A stretch of DNA of 64,000 nt from Canna indica. Lineage: Eukaryota > Streptophyta > Magnoliopsida > Zingiberales > Cannaceae. Numbering within the stretch: the first letter of the stretch is position 1; each line of letters starts with the position of its first letter. The stretch covers positions 85,862,001-85,926,000 of the forward strand of contig CP136892.1 in the NCBI GenBank assembly GCA_034359265.1. Reading direction: 5' to 3'. Position numbers and translations under genes: made by a program. The notes beneath the pieces are model-generated. The model was not told the DNA's origin and did no database searches. It was given only the letters and a program-made list of their open reading frames with translations. Of the stretch, positions 34,484 through 46,139 are shown one piece after another.

Positions 34484-35627
34484 TCCATATATTTTAAGAT
34501 TCAGATAAAATAGAAATACCATAAAAATATAAAATTTATAATTGATAAACTAATTTTGGTCAATTCAACTATGAAAATGACCTCAATCTAGATGTCTAAA
34601 TGGACGTCGTATTGGTGTTATTAGGCATGTGCTATGCACTCGTTTGGTTTACATGAGAAGTAAATTCTTACACGAAGTTATACTTTTCATATATTTTTTA
34701 GCACAAAATATTTTTTAAAAAAGTACAAAAAAAATATGTTTGATTATTTGCCAGGGAATCACAAGTTTCCATAAAATAATATCCGCCTATTGTTTGGTTA
34801 ACAATGTGCTTCCTACAAAGTATATGTTAAATGAATAATATGTTCTCTCCTTAATTAGTAACTACTATATACTTTTTATAATATAATATAATTTTATAAT
34901 TAATACTAATACAAATATATTTTTGTAAATATCATATTAATAAAATTGATAATTAATAATATTATAATAGCAACTATGGGTGAGTTTTGTTTTCACAATG
35001 TCTCGACTGGGTTGTCTTGGTGAAATTGTCCGAGTTGAGCTAAGACGGGTTCAACTCGATCGATACCTGCAAGAATATTCTAGCCTCACTTGTTCAAGTT
35101 AGTATGAGTGAAAAAAATATGGACGAGGAGTAGCACCATCTCGTCCAAGGAAATTATACAAAAATAAGTAAGTAAAGAAAATGTCCCCCATCATGGTTGT
35201 AGACTTATGGGGGTCTACATTTTCTAAGAACTCGAAAGGACATTTGGTCATTTCCGTGAAGAGCATTGAACTCGAAAGGAAATTTATCACTCAATTACAA
35301 ACGTAAGATAAAATTATATTTTTATTCCCCGCAAAATACAAAAGTGCAACTTACCTCGTCAAACTTTTTCGTGTGAACGTACTGTTCTTGCTATATGCTC
35401 TTTTGTTCCCACTTGCTACAAACCAAACTAGAGAAACAAAAAACTAGACTTTGTGCCTAACACAACTTCCCACATTTGAATTTGTCAATTGCGTCAAGAG
35501 ACAACTCCCACTTTCTAGTCTACAGTCTACTACACGTGCAACATATTCGACAGACAATAATTAGTTCAATTATTGCCGGTTTCAATTTGAGATATTTATA
35601 ATAAATATATGGGAAAATTACATCGCG
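34484..35627. repeat. Remainder of ADH block 3 downstream region
   Basis: Continues the block-shared AT-rich sequence (GGCATGTGCTATGCACTCG near 34625; the ATTAGTTCAATTATTGC segment near 35560 also found at 9637). It ends near 35620, at the same place where block 1 meets the VQ pseudogene. No gene. Confidence 0.65.
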
Positions 35628-35772
35628 GACCGAACTCGAAATTGAAAACTATTTTTTTTAAAAAAAAACATAAATTAAAACCGAAAAAATTGATTCTGTT
35701 AATCGAAAAAATCGACTAAACTTAGAAATGATTTTCCAGTTAATCGAAAAATCATTTTTTCCCTCATCCCTA
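35628..35772. mobile_element. Decayed terminal fragment of the hAT family
   Basis: GCGGACCGAACTCGAAATTG through TCCCTCATCCCTA resembles the terminal 140 bp of the 587-bp derivative at 19379-19965 (GGACCGAAACCGAAATTG ... CTCTCACCCCTA), with many substitutions. Only this end is seen, and it shows the family has been present for some time. Confidence 0.6.
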
Positions 35773-36013
35773 GCCACGACGTTGTGACAACAACGACAAC
35801 GCCATAGACGTTGTTGCTTGCCCTCCAGCATTTTGCACATGTGATTGGAGCAACTGCATTTAGAATTTGCTGCAGCATTTACGATCATTATTTGTGCATT
35901 ATTTGAACTTGTTGTAACGGAACATACTTAAGTTGTATATTTTTAAATATTTTAGGATTGATTTTTTGCATTTTCAAATTTATAGGACTAAAATTAAAAA
36001 GACAAATTTATAG

Positions 36014-36386
36014 TATGGGTGTGCATGAGTACCGGGTAGAACCGGCCCGATTGGATAGGTTCCGGGTAGACTCGAATTAAATTCGGGTAGTGTTTGGGAT
36101 AAAAATTTAGGATCCGATTAAAATCGGTTCCAGATCCAACACATCGGGTACCCATAATCAAAATCGAAACCGGTACCCGAAATATGTACTCTAGAACCTG
36201 TTCATCTACAGGTTTCAGAACAGGTTCCAACAGGGTACTCGGAACTAGAACCTGTGATTCCGAGTAGGGTTCGATTCTAGATTCCAACATGATAGGGTCC
36301 GATTCCAAAACTTAGGAATCGATCCTATACATGGTAGGATCCGAATATCATGAAAAATACAGGGTACTCGAACCCGCTCACCCCTA
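36014..36386. mobile_element. hAT MITE (373 bp)
   Basis: Begins TATGGGTGTGCATG and ends GCTCACCCCTA, flanked by perfect 8-bp target duplications ATTTATAG (36006-36013 and 36387-36394). Interior motifs such as GGGTACC and GAACCTGTTC are shared with the elements at 41001 and 49625, in the opposite orientation. Confidence 0.88.
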
Positions 36387-36771
36387 ATTTATAGGACCAT
36401 TTCTGTAATTTTTCAGGCGACATTAGGTCCAAGTGCTAACGGCAGTGATGAGCCGTTACTGTTCGTAACGGAACGTAGTTAATTATATTTTCAAACTATT
36501 TAGGATTGATTTTTGCAATTTCTTTAATTTATTGGACTGAAGATTAAAAAAATTGGTAAACTGATAAGATCATTTTTTTTATAATTTTCCCGTAAATATA
36601 TTACTATTGTAGAAATCTTAATTTAAGCAACAGGAACGAATGAAACAGAAAGCCCCAATTCTTAATCTGGGAAAGAGATGATCCAGTGTTGAAGCAAGTC
36701 ATTGCACTCTTCATCCTCTCTCTCTCTATCTCTCTCTCACTTCCTCTCTTCCTCTTCCCCCAAATCAAGAC

Positions 36772-39700
36772 ATGGAAATTAATCCTCCGCAGTCTATCAA
36801 ATGCAAAGGTACGTAACTAAGACTGATTCCTTCATCATCTTCTTCACCTTATTCTGAGTTCTAATTACAGTTCAATTTGTGGCAGCGGCGGTGTGCAGGG
36901 CCGCCGGAGAGCCTCTCCAGATCGAGGAGGTGGTGGTGGCGCCGCCCAAGCGCCACGAGGCGCGCTTAAAGATCATCTGCACCTCCGTCTGCCAGAGCGA
37001 CGTCACCCTCTGGCGCATGCAGGTAATAAACTATTCGTGAGCCCAATCCGACGGCTCTCCCTCTCCCGATCACCACTCTTCACCCCTCTCACTGCCGTCT
37101 GATCTCTGCCCCCAGGGTCTCCCCGCCGGCTTCTTCCCCGTAATCCTCGGCCACGAAGCCGTCGGGTAATTAAGCTCACTTTACCCCGTTTGATTTATTC
37201 TTCCGCCGCCGTGCTATCTTGATCCGGCGGCCGGTGCCGGTTCGGTCGACCTGCGCAGGGTGGTGGAGAGCGTCGGGGAGGGCGTGGAGGAGGTGTCGGC
37301 GGGGGACGTGGTGGCGCCGGTGTTCCTGGCGGAGTGCGGCGACTGCGCCGACTGCAGCTCGAAGAAGAGCAACGTGTGCTCCGGGATCCCGTTCCGGCCG
37401 CGGCAGGGGATGCCGAGGGACGAAGGCGCCACCCGGTTCACGGACGCGGCGGGTGCGGCGGTGAACCACTTTCTCAACGTCTCCAGCTTCGCCGAGTACA
37501 CGGTGGTGGACGTGGCCCACCTCGTCAAGGTCCACCCGGCGATGCCGCCGGAAAAGGCCTCCTTGCTCAGCTGCGGCATCTCCACCGGTAAAAGACCAAC
37601 GAGCTAGGACTTGATAACAATATCAAATAAATCCCTATTATTATTGTAATTCTCATGGAAAATTTTAATTTTTCGTTACGAGATCGAGGCAATGTTGATA
37701 AGGTCGGTTTTATAAAATTAATAAAATAGTGAGCGGCGAGATGTGAGAAGACTATTTAAATAATTAAAGAAAGATCCTGTATTTTAAAGCAATTTGTCGT
37801 GATGCAGGGATGGGGGCAGCGTTGAAGGCGGCTGACGTGGAGGCGGGGTCCACTGTCGCAATCTTTGGACTTGGTACCGTCGGATTAGCGGTAACGTTGT
37901 TTGGGTTTCGTTGTCATTATATTTTAATTTTGGTCTTTTTCTATGTATATTTTTTGTCGTTATTGCAATGACTATATTTCATATTTGGAAGCTTGAAATG
38001 CAAATTGGCAGGTTTACTAAAAATCGACCAAATTAACATATTTCAGCAAAAATAGTATATCTTTTTTTATTTTTTATAAAAAAATTATGGAATTCCAAAC
38101 ATGATTGCATATCTAAAAAAATTGTGGAGTTCAAGCAAAAATAGTATATTTCTTTTTTAAAAATAGATTTTATAACATTATTGTTCTAGAAGGTATATAT
38201 AGACGCGAGAATATGCGTATAATATAAGATACTATAATCATGAATAAAACCTATGACCTGAAAGAACATGCATAAATATTTAATAATTAAACTACTAGTT
38301 GTTGATAAAAGTGACAATGGACCATATCGGCCCGTGGGTGGCCCAAACCTCGGCTCAGTTTCAGCCGAACATGACCTAACATGACCTCTTATTTTAATCA
38401 GGTTGGGTGGCTTCTTTGACGCACATGGGTTGTGCCTTGGCCCGACCCGCATGCCAAGCCCGTTTTGAGCTCGAGCTCGATCACAACTCGATTTTTTTTT
38501 AAAATAAATTATTTAAATAATTTTAAAAAAATACTTAAACAAATATTCATTTCATTATTTCCCAAGTTTTAAATTATTTTACTATTTGTTTAATAATAGT
38601 TTTGGATTTTCAATATGTTTTAATGAATTATTTATTTATTTTTATTTTTATTTATTCTGGGCTAGCCTAGACCCGCCCCAATACGGGCCGAACCTAACCA
38701 AGCTCAAGTGTCTAGGCCGCATATCGACATGGGCCGATCGAAAAAACCTTGGTCATGACCTGAAGATGGTCGAACCTAGCTAGGCTCGGGCCTTGGCCGG
38801 CCTTTGGGCTGGTCCGACCACGACCCATTGTCGCATTTACCTTGTTTATTTCATGGTAAGGTATGATTTTACATTGTATGATATTGTTCGATCTCTTGGT
38901 TTGGGAAGACTTCCAATGGATGGTCTTGGTTGATGGGGGTAATCTCGTGGTTTGAAAATCATAGATTTTGGCCATTTTCTAAACCATGAATTTGATAGTT
39001 TTCTCATGATTTAGTGAAATTTTATTTCTAAAATACTCTCGATTAAAATTTATAATTTCTCTTATGTCATTTATTTATTCATATCAGATTAGACTTTTAC
39101 TTATCGTTGTTGATCGGCTCAGCTAAAACTATGTTCTCCTATGTAGTTATTGTCATTTAACCATATCATACCGTACCATCTTCCCAAACATGATCAAAAT
39201 AATTATAATACCATACCATCCGATATCATACTATATCATACATTACTAGACTATGCTGCATCTCATCCAAACAAAGTCTAAAGTGGGTCGGCCTAAAGGA
39301 GTTAAGTTGTTTGGATATTCAAAAACATCTATTGTTTCATTATCATTTCAGAAATAATCATGCCCAAAAAGTACTTCCAATTTATGGACCTAAAAAATTC
39401 TTCCAAATTATAGGCAGCGGAAGGGGCAAGAATTCGCGGAGCAAGCAAGATCATAGGCGTCGACTTGAATCCAGATAAATTTGAGATAGGTGAGACCGAT
39501 TAATGATCTCTCTTAATCAATTATATCTGCTTACTTATTACTCTTCATAACGCAGTATATAGATGAAAAATAAAATAAAATAAAAACCAAATCTTCACTG
39601 TAATCACTAATAGGGAAGAAGTTTGGAATGACTGACTTCATCAATCCTAAGGAGATTGGAGATAAATCTGTCATCCAGGTAAACATACATCATCTCTCTC

Positions 39701-40297
39701 ACTCTCTACACTCTTCTCAATGAATTGTCTCTGCACCAGACTAACTAATTAATAAGCTGAATGAGTTATAATTGATGTACAGGTGATAAAGGAGATGACT
39801 GGTGGAGGAGCAGATTACTGCATTGAGTGCATTGGCTTGGCATCCTTGATGTCTGATGCCTTTCTCAGCTGCAGACCTGTAATTCCTGTTTCCAGTTCTT
39901 GATATCTTTTGAAGCTATAAAAGGAATTATGATGGAATAACCTTGCAAATTAACAGGGATGGGGAAAGACCATCATACTTGGAGTAGAGAAGCATGGCTC
40001 AGCATTTAGCATAAACCCCACAGAAATCTTGCAAGGAAGGTCCATCAAGGGTTGCTTAATGGGTGGACTTAAACCAAAGACTGACATCCCCCTGCTCATG
40101 CAAAGATACATCAACAAGGTTAGTGTATATTTATTTGCTTATTAATTGAACACAATTAATCAGCTCTGTCGTTTGTGCAGGAGATTAACTTGGATGACTT
40201 CATCACTCATGAGGTTGGATTTAGTGACATTGATAAGGCTTTTGAGTTGCTGATTGAAGGGAAGAGTCTCAGATGTATCATATGGATGGATAAATGA
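36772..40297 (+). CDS. Zinc-dependent alcohol dehydrogenase-like protein, copy 4 (383 aa, 10 exons)
   Basis: The most diverged member of the cluster. Exons: 36772-36808, 36886-37022, 37116-37165, 37259-37587, 37808-37890, 39414-39489, 39614-39678, 39783-39878, 39957-40118, 40181-40297. All phases join without a stop. It has an extra 5' intron inside the Ala codon of IKCKAAVC, which copies 1-3 lack, and one extra codon in exon 3 ([14 protein letters not shown]). Family marks are kept: [14 protein letters not shown], the four-Cys lobe [22 protein letters not shown] and GVDLN. The fifth intron is 1.5 kb and contains a MITE at 38313-38832. None of the block repeats surround it, so it probably represents the older state. 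It is preceded by a CT-rich (TCTC)n stretch at about 36715-36760. Confidence 0.92.
38313..38832. mobile_element. MITE in intron 5 of ADH copy 4
   Basis: Starts GACAATGGACC and ends GACCCATTGTC, short inverted termini. The interior is rich in GGCCC / GGGCC words (GGCCCGTGGGTGGCCC, GGGCTGGTCCGACC), unlike the AT-rich intron around it. No clear target duplication was found, so superfamily is unassigned. Confidence 0.5.
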
Positions 40298-40510
40298 GTT
40301 AATGAGAGGGGAAGGTGGATTAATTCGAGTTTGAGAACTTGTTAGATTCTTAATTATTGTAATAATAAACAAAGGACAGGTTTGCAAATAATTATGCTCT
40401 GTAAGACATTTATACATACACTTGGTTTCGGCGTAATACTTCATGGCGCCAACTATATGTACTACTTGCTGCATAAACAAGTTTATGAGTATATATTTTG
40501 AAGAAAAAAT

Positions 40511-41672
40511 GTACTAAAATGTTCTCGATGTTTGTTAACAGATACTATTTTGCCCATACAATTAATTTTAGCTTAAAAATACCTTCGACGTTCCAGAAAA
40601 AGGTACTAAAATGTCATTACCGTTAATATATACTTAACGACGCTTATATGTGGCACATGAGTGAGCGTTTTAGGTATCGTCCATGCGGAGAAGCTCCAGC
40701 CACATCAGATTTCATGTGCTACGTCTGCTGGATCCATCCATCCACTAACTTCTTCTTCCAAATAGTGGATGGTGGGTTTCGGCTGACGTGACTCTAACAA
40801 GGAATTTGACATGGCAGAAGCTTCTCCACATGGACGACACCTAAGCGCTCACTCATGTTCCACATAAGCTACAACCACATCATATTCCATGTGTCACGTC
40901 GGTTGGGACGACTCATCATCCACTAACTCTCTCTTCCACATGGTGGATGGTGGTCCCGACTGATGTGGCTCTATATAGAATTTGATATGGCAGAAGCTTT
41001 TAGGGGTGAGCGGGTCCGGGTACATTGTATTTTTCATGATACCCTGGACCCTACCATGTATAGGACTGGTTCCTAGGTTTTGGAACCAAACCCTACCCTG
41101 TTGGAACCTGGACCGGACCCTACTCGGAATCACAGGTTCTGATTTCGGTTCCGGGTACCTTGTTAGAATCTGTTCATATACAAGTTCCGGGTACCCTGTT
41201 GGGACTTGTTCTGGAACTGTAAATGTACAGATTCCAACAGGCTACGTATCCTGTTGGAACCTATACCATGGAACCTGTAAATGAACAGGTTCCAGAGTAC
41301 ATGTTTCGGGTACCAGTTTTGGTTCCGGGTACCCGATGTGTTGGACCTGAAACCGAAATATATAGATTTTAACCGGTTCCTAAATTTTTGTCCCGGACCC
41401 TACCCGAATTTAATTTGGGTCTATCCGGAATCTATCCAATCAGGTCGATTTCAACCGATTCTGGGTCTATCCGGTACCCATGCACACCCCTAGAAGCTTC
41501 TCCATATGGACAACACCTAAGCGCTCATTCATGTGTGTGTCATTAAGTGTATATTGATGGTAAGAATATTTTAGTACTCTTTTATGGAACATTAGGAACA
41601 TTTTTGAGCTAAAATTATCCGTAGAGATAAAATAACACTCGTTGACAAACGTCGGGGGACATTTTAGTATCT
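40511..41672. mobile_element. Large foldback element with long inverted repeats
   Basis: The left arm, about 40511-40695 (TACTAAAATGTTCTCGATG ... GGAGAAGC), is inverted at about 41497-41672 (GAAGCTTCTCC ... GGGGGACATTTTAGTA). Arms are about 175-185 bp and clearly similar along their length. The space between holds two direct copies of a roughly 180-bp unit (AGTGGATGGTGG near 40765 and 40945), and a later hAT MITE at 41001-41492. No coding capacity. Confidence 0.8.
41001..41492. mobile_element. hAT MITE (492 bp) nested in the foldback element
   Basis: Begins TAGGGGTGAGCGGG and ends TGCACACCCCTA. The flanks are GAAGCTTT and GAAGCTTC, an 8-bp target duplication with one mismatch. The interior is made of GGTTCC / GGGTACC / GGAACC words and belongs to the same family as 36014-36386 and 49625-50117. 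Confidence 0.87.
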
Positions 41673-41844
41673 CTTCCCATATTTTGATCGTATTTATGAT
41701 ACAAACTCCATAATCTTAGGGTACAAACTCCATGCAAATCTAGTTAATTGAATGCTTTGAGTCTCTTGGTCGCTCTACTCCACTAAGAAACTTTGTACAA
41801 ACTCCCACCATGTACTCCATCTACGTACAGATCTCCACTTTTCA

Positions 41845-42802
41845 TCACCATGAGAGATTTGGTGGGTGCTCCTCCGAGAAGAGGCTTCCACAAAACTCAT
41901 CTCCACTTAACAAACTCTCGTCTTCCAGGTAGCTCTTGTCATACAATTCTACCACTCTGTGGCACTCGAACAAGAAGGAAGAGCAATGAGACATAATCCT
42001 CTCCGAATAAGCACGCCCTCCTCCACTGGACAGTACCATGCTTGAATCAGTACTGTCCGTATTGCCATCCTTGAACACCCCAACTCCTTCCTCTTCCACA
42101 ACTTTATCTTCTGCAATCCTTGCCATGGCAGAATCTGCTAGCTTGGTCTTTAATTCCTTTACCTGCAGCAACAGTGATCATAAATATACCTATCTGAATC
42201 ATATAATAGTATACATGTGGAAAGTATAACTCATCATGACCTCAGAGATGAGTGCCTCCTTTTCGCCGCGGAGGGAGTCAACATCGAACTTGAGAGCAGT
42301 ATGGCACGCCTTCAGGGCGTCGAAGTCGCGCTCCAGCTGCTTCGTCTTCCACCGGGCGCGCCGGTTCTGGAACCAGATAGCAATTTGCCGAGGCCGGAGG
42401 CCTAGTTCTTGAGCTAATCTGACCTTCCTCTCCGGGTCTAACTTGTTCTCCTTTTCAAAGTCCTTCTCTAGAGCTTTCACTTGGTCTACACTTAGCCGGC
42501 GCTTCTTCTGGCCGAGAGAAGAAGAGCAACCATAGTTGGAGCACAAATCCTCATCACAACTTTCCATCTCTTCCATTCCATCAAGGAGAAGAAACTGGTT
42601 TCTTTCTTCATCATGCTTCTCATTCTCCTCAACTAATCAAGTATAAGCAAGTCATGATCAAAGCACTGCAAGTCATGAACAAGAGATTGGAGATAAAGAT
42701 GAAGGATGTGAGAGTGAAGATGTACCAACCCGAGGAGACGGGAACAAGGTTGACAGCTGCTTCTTCTATGCTTTTGGAGGAGTTTGAGCTGAGCCTCTTC
42801 AT
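41845..42802 (-). CDS. HD-Zip class I homeodomain-leucine zipper transcription factor (260 aa, 3 exons)
   Basis: Nuclear DNA-binding protein; HD-Zip I proteins bind pseudopalindromic AATNATT sites as dimers. Exons on the minus strand: 42802-42730, 42632-42241, 42162-41845; phases 1 and 0 join cleanly. The N-terminus [11 protein letters not shown] is typical of the ATHB5/6/16-like group. The homeodomain spans about residues 66-122 with the recognition helix [14 protein letters not shown] leucine zipper follows directly (about 123-165), and the last intron falls inside it, as in many HD-Zip I genes. The C-terminus is acidic and ends [19 protein letters not shown], like the aromatic/acidic activation tail of the class. 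Stress or ABA links are family knowledge, not shown here. The first exon is the least certain part. Confidence 0.88.
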
Positions 42803-45090
42803 TGTGTTCTTGTGCTTGCAGTCTTCCTTCATGAACTACTGTGAGTGAATAGATTAAGTTCATAGGATATGAGATATATATTATTTGTCTTTAATAAGAG
42901 GAAAAAAAGTAGATGCATGGAAAGTATAAGAGTTAATTTTGATCCATAATGTTACCTTGTTGTCCTCCCTTTTCCTTCTGAGTCCATGACCAGATGCAAA
43001 GTATTGTTTGTGAATCTTTGCCTCTCTGCTTAGATCTACAGGAAGGACTGCAATGGAATCCAGCAATCATTAAATGAGAGACAGTTGAGTTAGGTTGGAT
43101 GGGGTTCTATCACTTGGAAGATCGAATTCAGTGGGTTAAGAGACTGACCCTAGTTAAGGGGAAGGAGACGAAATTAATTATACGACGGCACGTAAAATGG
43201 AATGAAAACCAAGTCTTCGGATCATTATGCTAACGTTATATTCTCAATAAAGTAACAAATGTCACTTGATGGGAGTGATGATCATCGAGGGTTGGAAGAA
43301 ATCACCCTACTTTTAGGGTTGTGTAGGCATATAGATAGAGCTCTAACCATGTTATTTTCTTGTGGAGACATCAGTGTCTGATTGACACAAGCAAAATTTT
43401 ATCCGAAGACTTAAATTGATTGAATAGTATATAGACACATCTCTTAGAAGTCATAAAACCAAACAGCATGAAGTCTCAACTATTTGAAGTTGGGTAGATG
43501 GATCTTTTCCTACCATTGAGTTCTACATAAGACTAAATCTCTAGTTATACCAAGGGCATTCAAACAAATTCTTATAATGTTATGTTCTTAGGTCTTCCTC
43601 AACCTTTGTTCCTTCCTTCTATAGTAGAAGTCACCAACCAAATCATAGTAAAAATTCTAATCTTTGCTTCTGAATTTGTTGTCCCATGCAGGATCAGTCA
43701 CCTTACTCTTCTTATTCAAGTAGTAAATAGAAAAAGGAAAGCTTCAGACTTTGCAAACTCAGATAAAAAGAATAAGGACAATATATACATGCTGACCTGG
43801 AGATGGAAGCAAAGTATTCATGCCAACCTTCTTCCTGTTCTTAATATTTTCCTTTTCAGGATTAATATTAAGTTCTTCTTCTACCTGTCAAATTAAATTT
43901 CAGAAATTGTAAATATGGACAACATAGTAGATATAAACTAATTTGCATGTGTAGCACAAAGGTGCTATTTTAAGTAATTAATTAATCATACATATAACAA
44001 AAATCAATGTCCATCAAGGCTTCCATCACACAAATTCTAAAAAAGAAAACTTCATGCATGACAGCAACGTTTGATCAACTTCAACCACTACCAGCCAGGC
44101 TGGTTGGAAAATGAAATAATGACAATTGACAGATGATTAGTTTATGCTATAAAAATAATAATTAAAAAGCATGATATTATGACCCAACCAAAGCTAGCTG
44201 TGACAATATGTTAGTGCACTCGATGAGCTCATATTTTCCAGTTATGCTCAGCCAGTCCTACCAGCTTAACTGGTGCACCTAGGCAATTAAGGATTTGATA
44301 TGGTTTCATTTTTTATTTGAACAAATTTGACACTTAAACATCAAAAATAATGTTGCTGAATTGGCCTATGGAAACCTATTTTTGTCTCTTGTGCTCACTT
44401 CGCTTTTTATTCAGGCTATGATGCACACCTCAGTAAGGTCTTTGAACGTTTAAAGAAGTTTCGAGGCAAAGAATATTATTTGCACCTTTGCACCATATCA
44501 CCATAATGATATTGTGATGGGTAGGTGCTGGAAGCTTAGTCCACATTTGCGGCTTAGCATCTTATGATTGAATTGGTAGTCCCACTAGATGAAGGATTAG
44601 CATTTTTTAATGGCAGGAAAACAAGTTCCTTGCAGTGTAATCATGTAGGTACTGATGGCCTTGGGAGAAAGATTAAATGAATGATGGTGATAAAGAGAGT
44701 GGAAGTAGGCAGATAACCAGTCAAATGAAAAAGACTTCAAGATAGAATGACTCTGGTTAAGCTCCTTTGTAGAGAAGTAGACAGTGGGTGGGCGAAACTT
44801 AAAGGCTCTTCAAGAATCATCATACGGATAGGAAAAGGAAGGTTGGAATGGTGGGAAGAAAGAAATGTGTGTCAATTCATCTACAGGTGCCTCATCCTTT
44901 GGATGGTGGTATAGCATGAAAATGATGGAAATTCCACTTGATTACCTCCAAACAAAGCAGTTGTTGCAGGCTGAAGAGTCCTAGTAAAGCAGCAGATAGT
45001 AATTGCGAGCTGATCATGGAAATACAAAAGCACCTGGACAAGTTCGGAGAATAGAGATATAGAGTTTATCATCTTGGTCTCAGGCTGCCC
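42803..45090. other. Upstream region of the HD-Zip gene, no other gene seen
   Basis: Probably contains the promoter and 5' leader of the minus-strand HD-Zip gene. CT/TA-rich and AT-rich sequence; only short frames without recognisable domains. No terminal repeats noticed. Confidence 0.4.
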
Positions 45091-45107
45091 ATTTCTGAAC
45101 TTGACTG

Positions 45108-46122
45108 GTATGATACTTGGAGCGTTCATCATGCTTCTCCAATTTGGCGACAGATCATCAAATCGCAACATATATTTAGGTGTGCTATCTCTTATTCAAT
45201 TGGAGACGGAACAAGAATCAAGCTTTGGCTCGAACCGTGGTATGGGAGTGAATGCTTGGCTGCCCGATTCCCTAGCTCTTTAGATTTGCTACTGATCCTC
45301 ATGTCAACATTGCGGATGCTAGAATATTGGATGATCAAGGAAATTTTGAAGGCTGGAATATTTTCTTCTACAACTATTTGCACCCTGCACTCCCTTAAGC
45401 TTTGATACTCGAGCTGGAACCTATAAAAGCCACAAGTGGTGATGATTTATATCTTTGGAAATGGGCGGCTGATAAGGTTTTCTCGACTAAATCACTTTAC
45501 CGAGTCTTGAACTATCGAGGGTTGGAAGACCCCTCACACCGGCTCATTTGGCAAACCAAACTTCCACCAAAAGTTTCAATCTTTGGTTGGATTTGGATTC
45601 GCAAACGACTGCTAACTCGGGTGCGACTAGCTTCATGGGGGCTGAACATCAACACAAATTGTACGCTCTGTGAGTTGGAGCAAGAAACTCATAACCATAT
45701 TTTCAACAATTGTCAATTCTCTCGGGACACTTGGCTCCGTTACCTCAATTTGTTGGGAATACCCTTCTTTGAAAATACTTGGAAGCCTGAAGATTTGAGA
45801 TGGAATCCGGACTTGCAATCTACTCTCAAAAGAGCAAGGTTACTGATAGTCTGGAGCTGATACATTTGGCATGAGAGGAACCTAAGGTGTTTTGAAGAAA
45901 CTTCGCGAGGAGTTGAAGCTTTCACTTCCTCATTGCTCTCTTTCACTGATGTTCATGGGGTTGTATAGTTCTGTTTTAAAATGTTGGTCCAATTTCTGGA
46001 CCTGTTTTTCTTTTTTTTTTTCTTCTTTAAACTTTTAAGATTGTAACTTTTAACCTCTCCTCCTCTCCCCCTTGTATTCAATTCTTACTCATGAATCGGA
46101 TACAATGCTTTTCAGTCAAAAA
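45108..46122 (+). mobile_element. 5'-truncated L1-type LINE (about 1.0 kb)
   Basis: Flanked by a perfect 17-bp target duplication ATTTCTGAACTTGACTG (45091-45107 and 46123-46139) and ending in TTTTCAGTCAAAAAA. The retained part encodes the C-terminal zinc-binding (zf-RVT) region of a plant non-LTR reverse transcriptase: LIWQTKLPPKVSIFGWIW, RLLTRVRLASWG, CTLCELEQETHNHIFNNC. The main frame is 45402-45860, and it stops at TGA before YIWHERN. All of the reverse transcriptase core is missing. Confidence 0.9.
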
Positions 46123-46139
46123 ATTTCTGAACTTGACTG

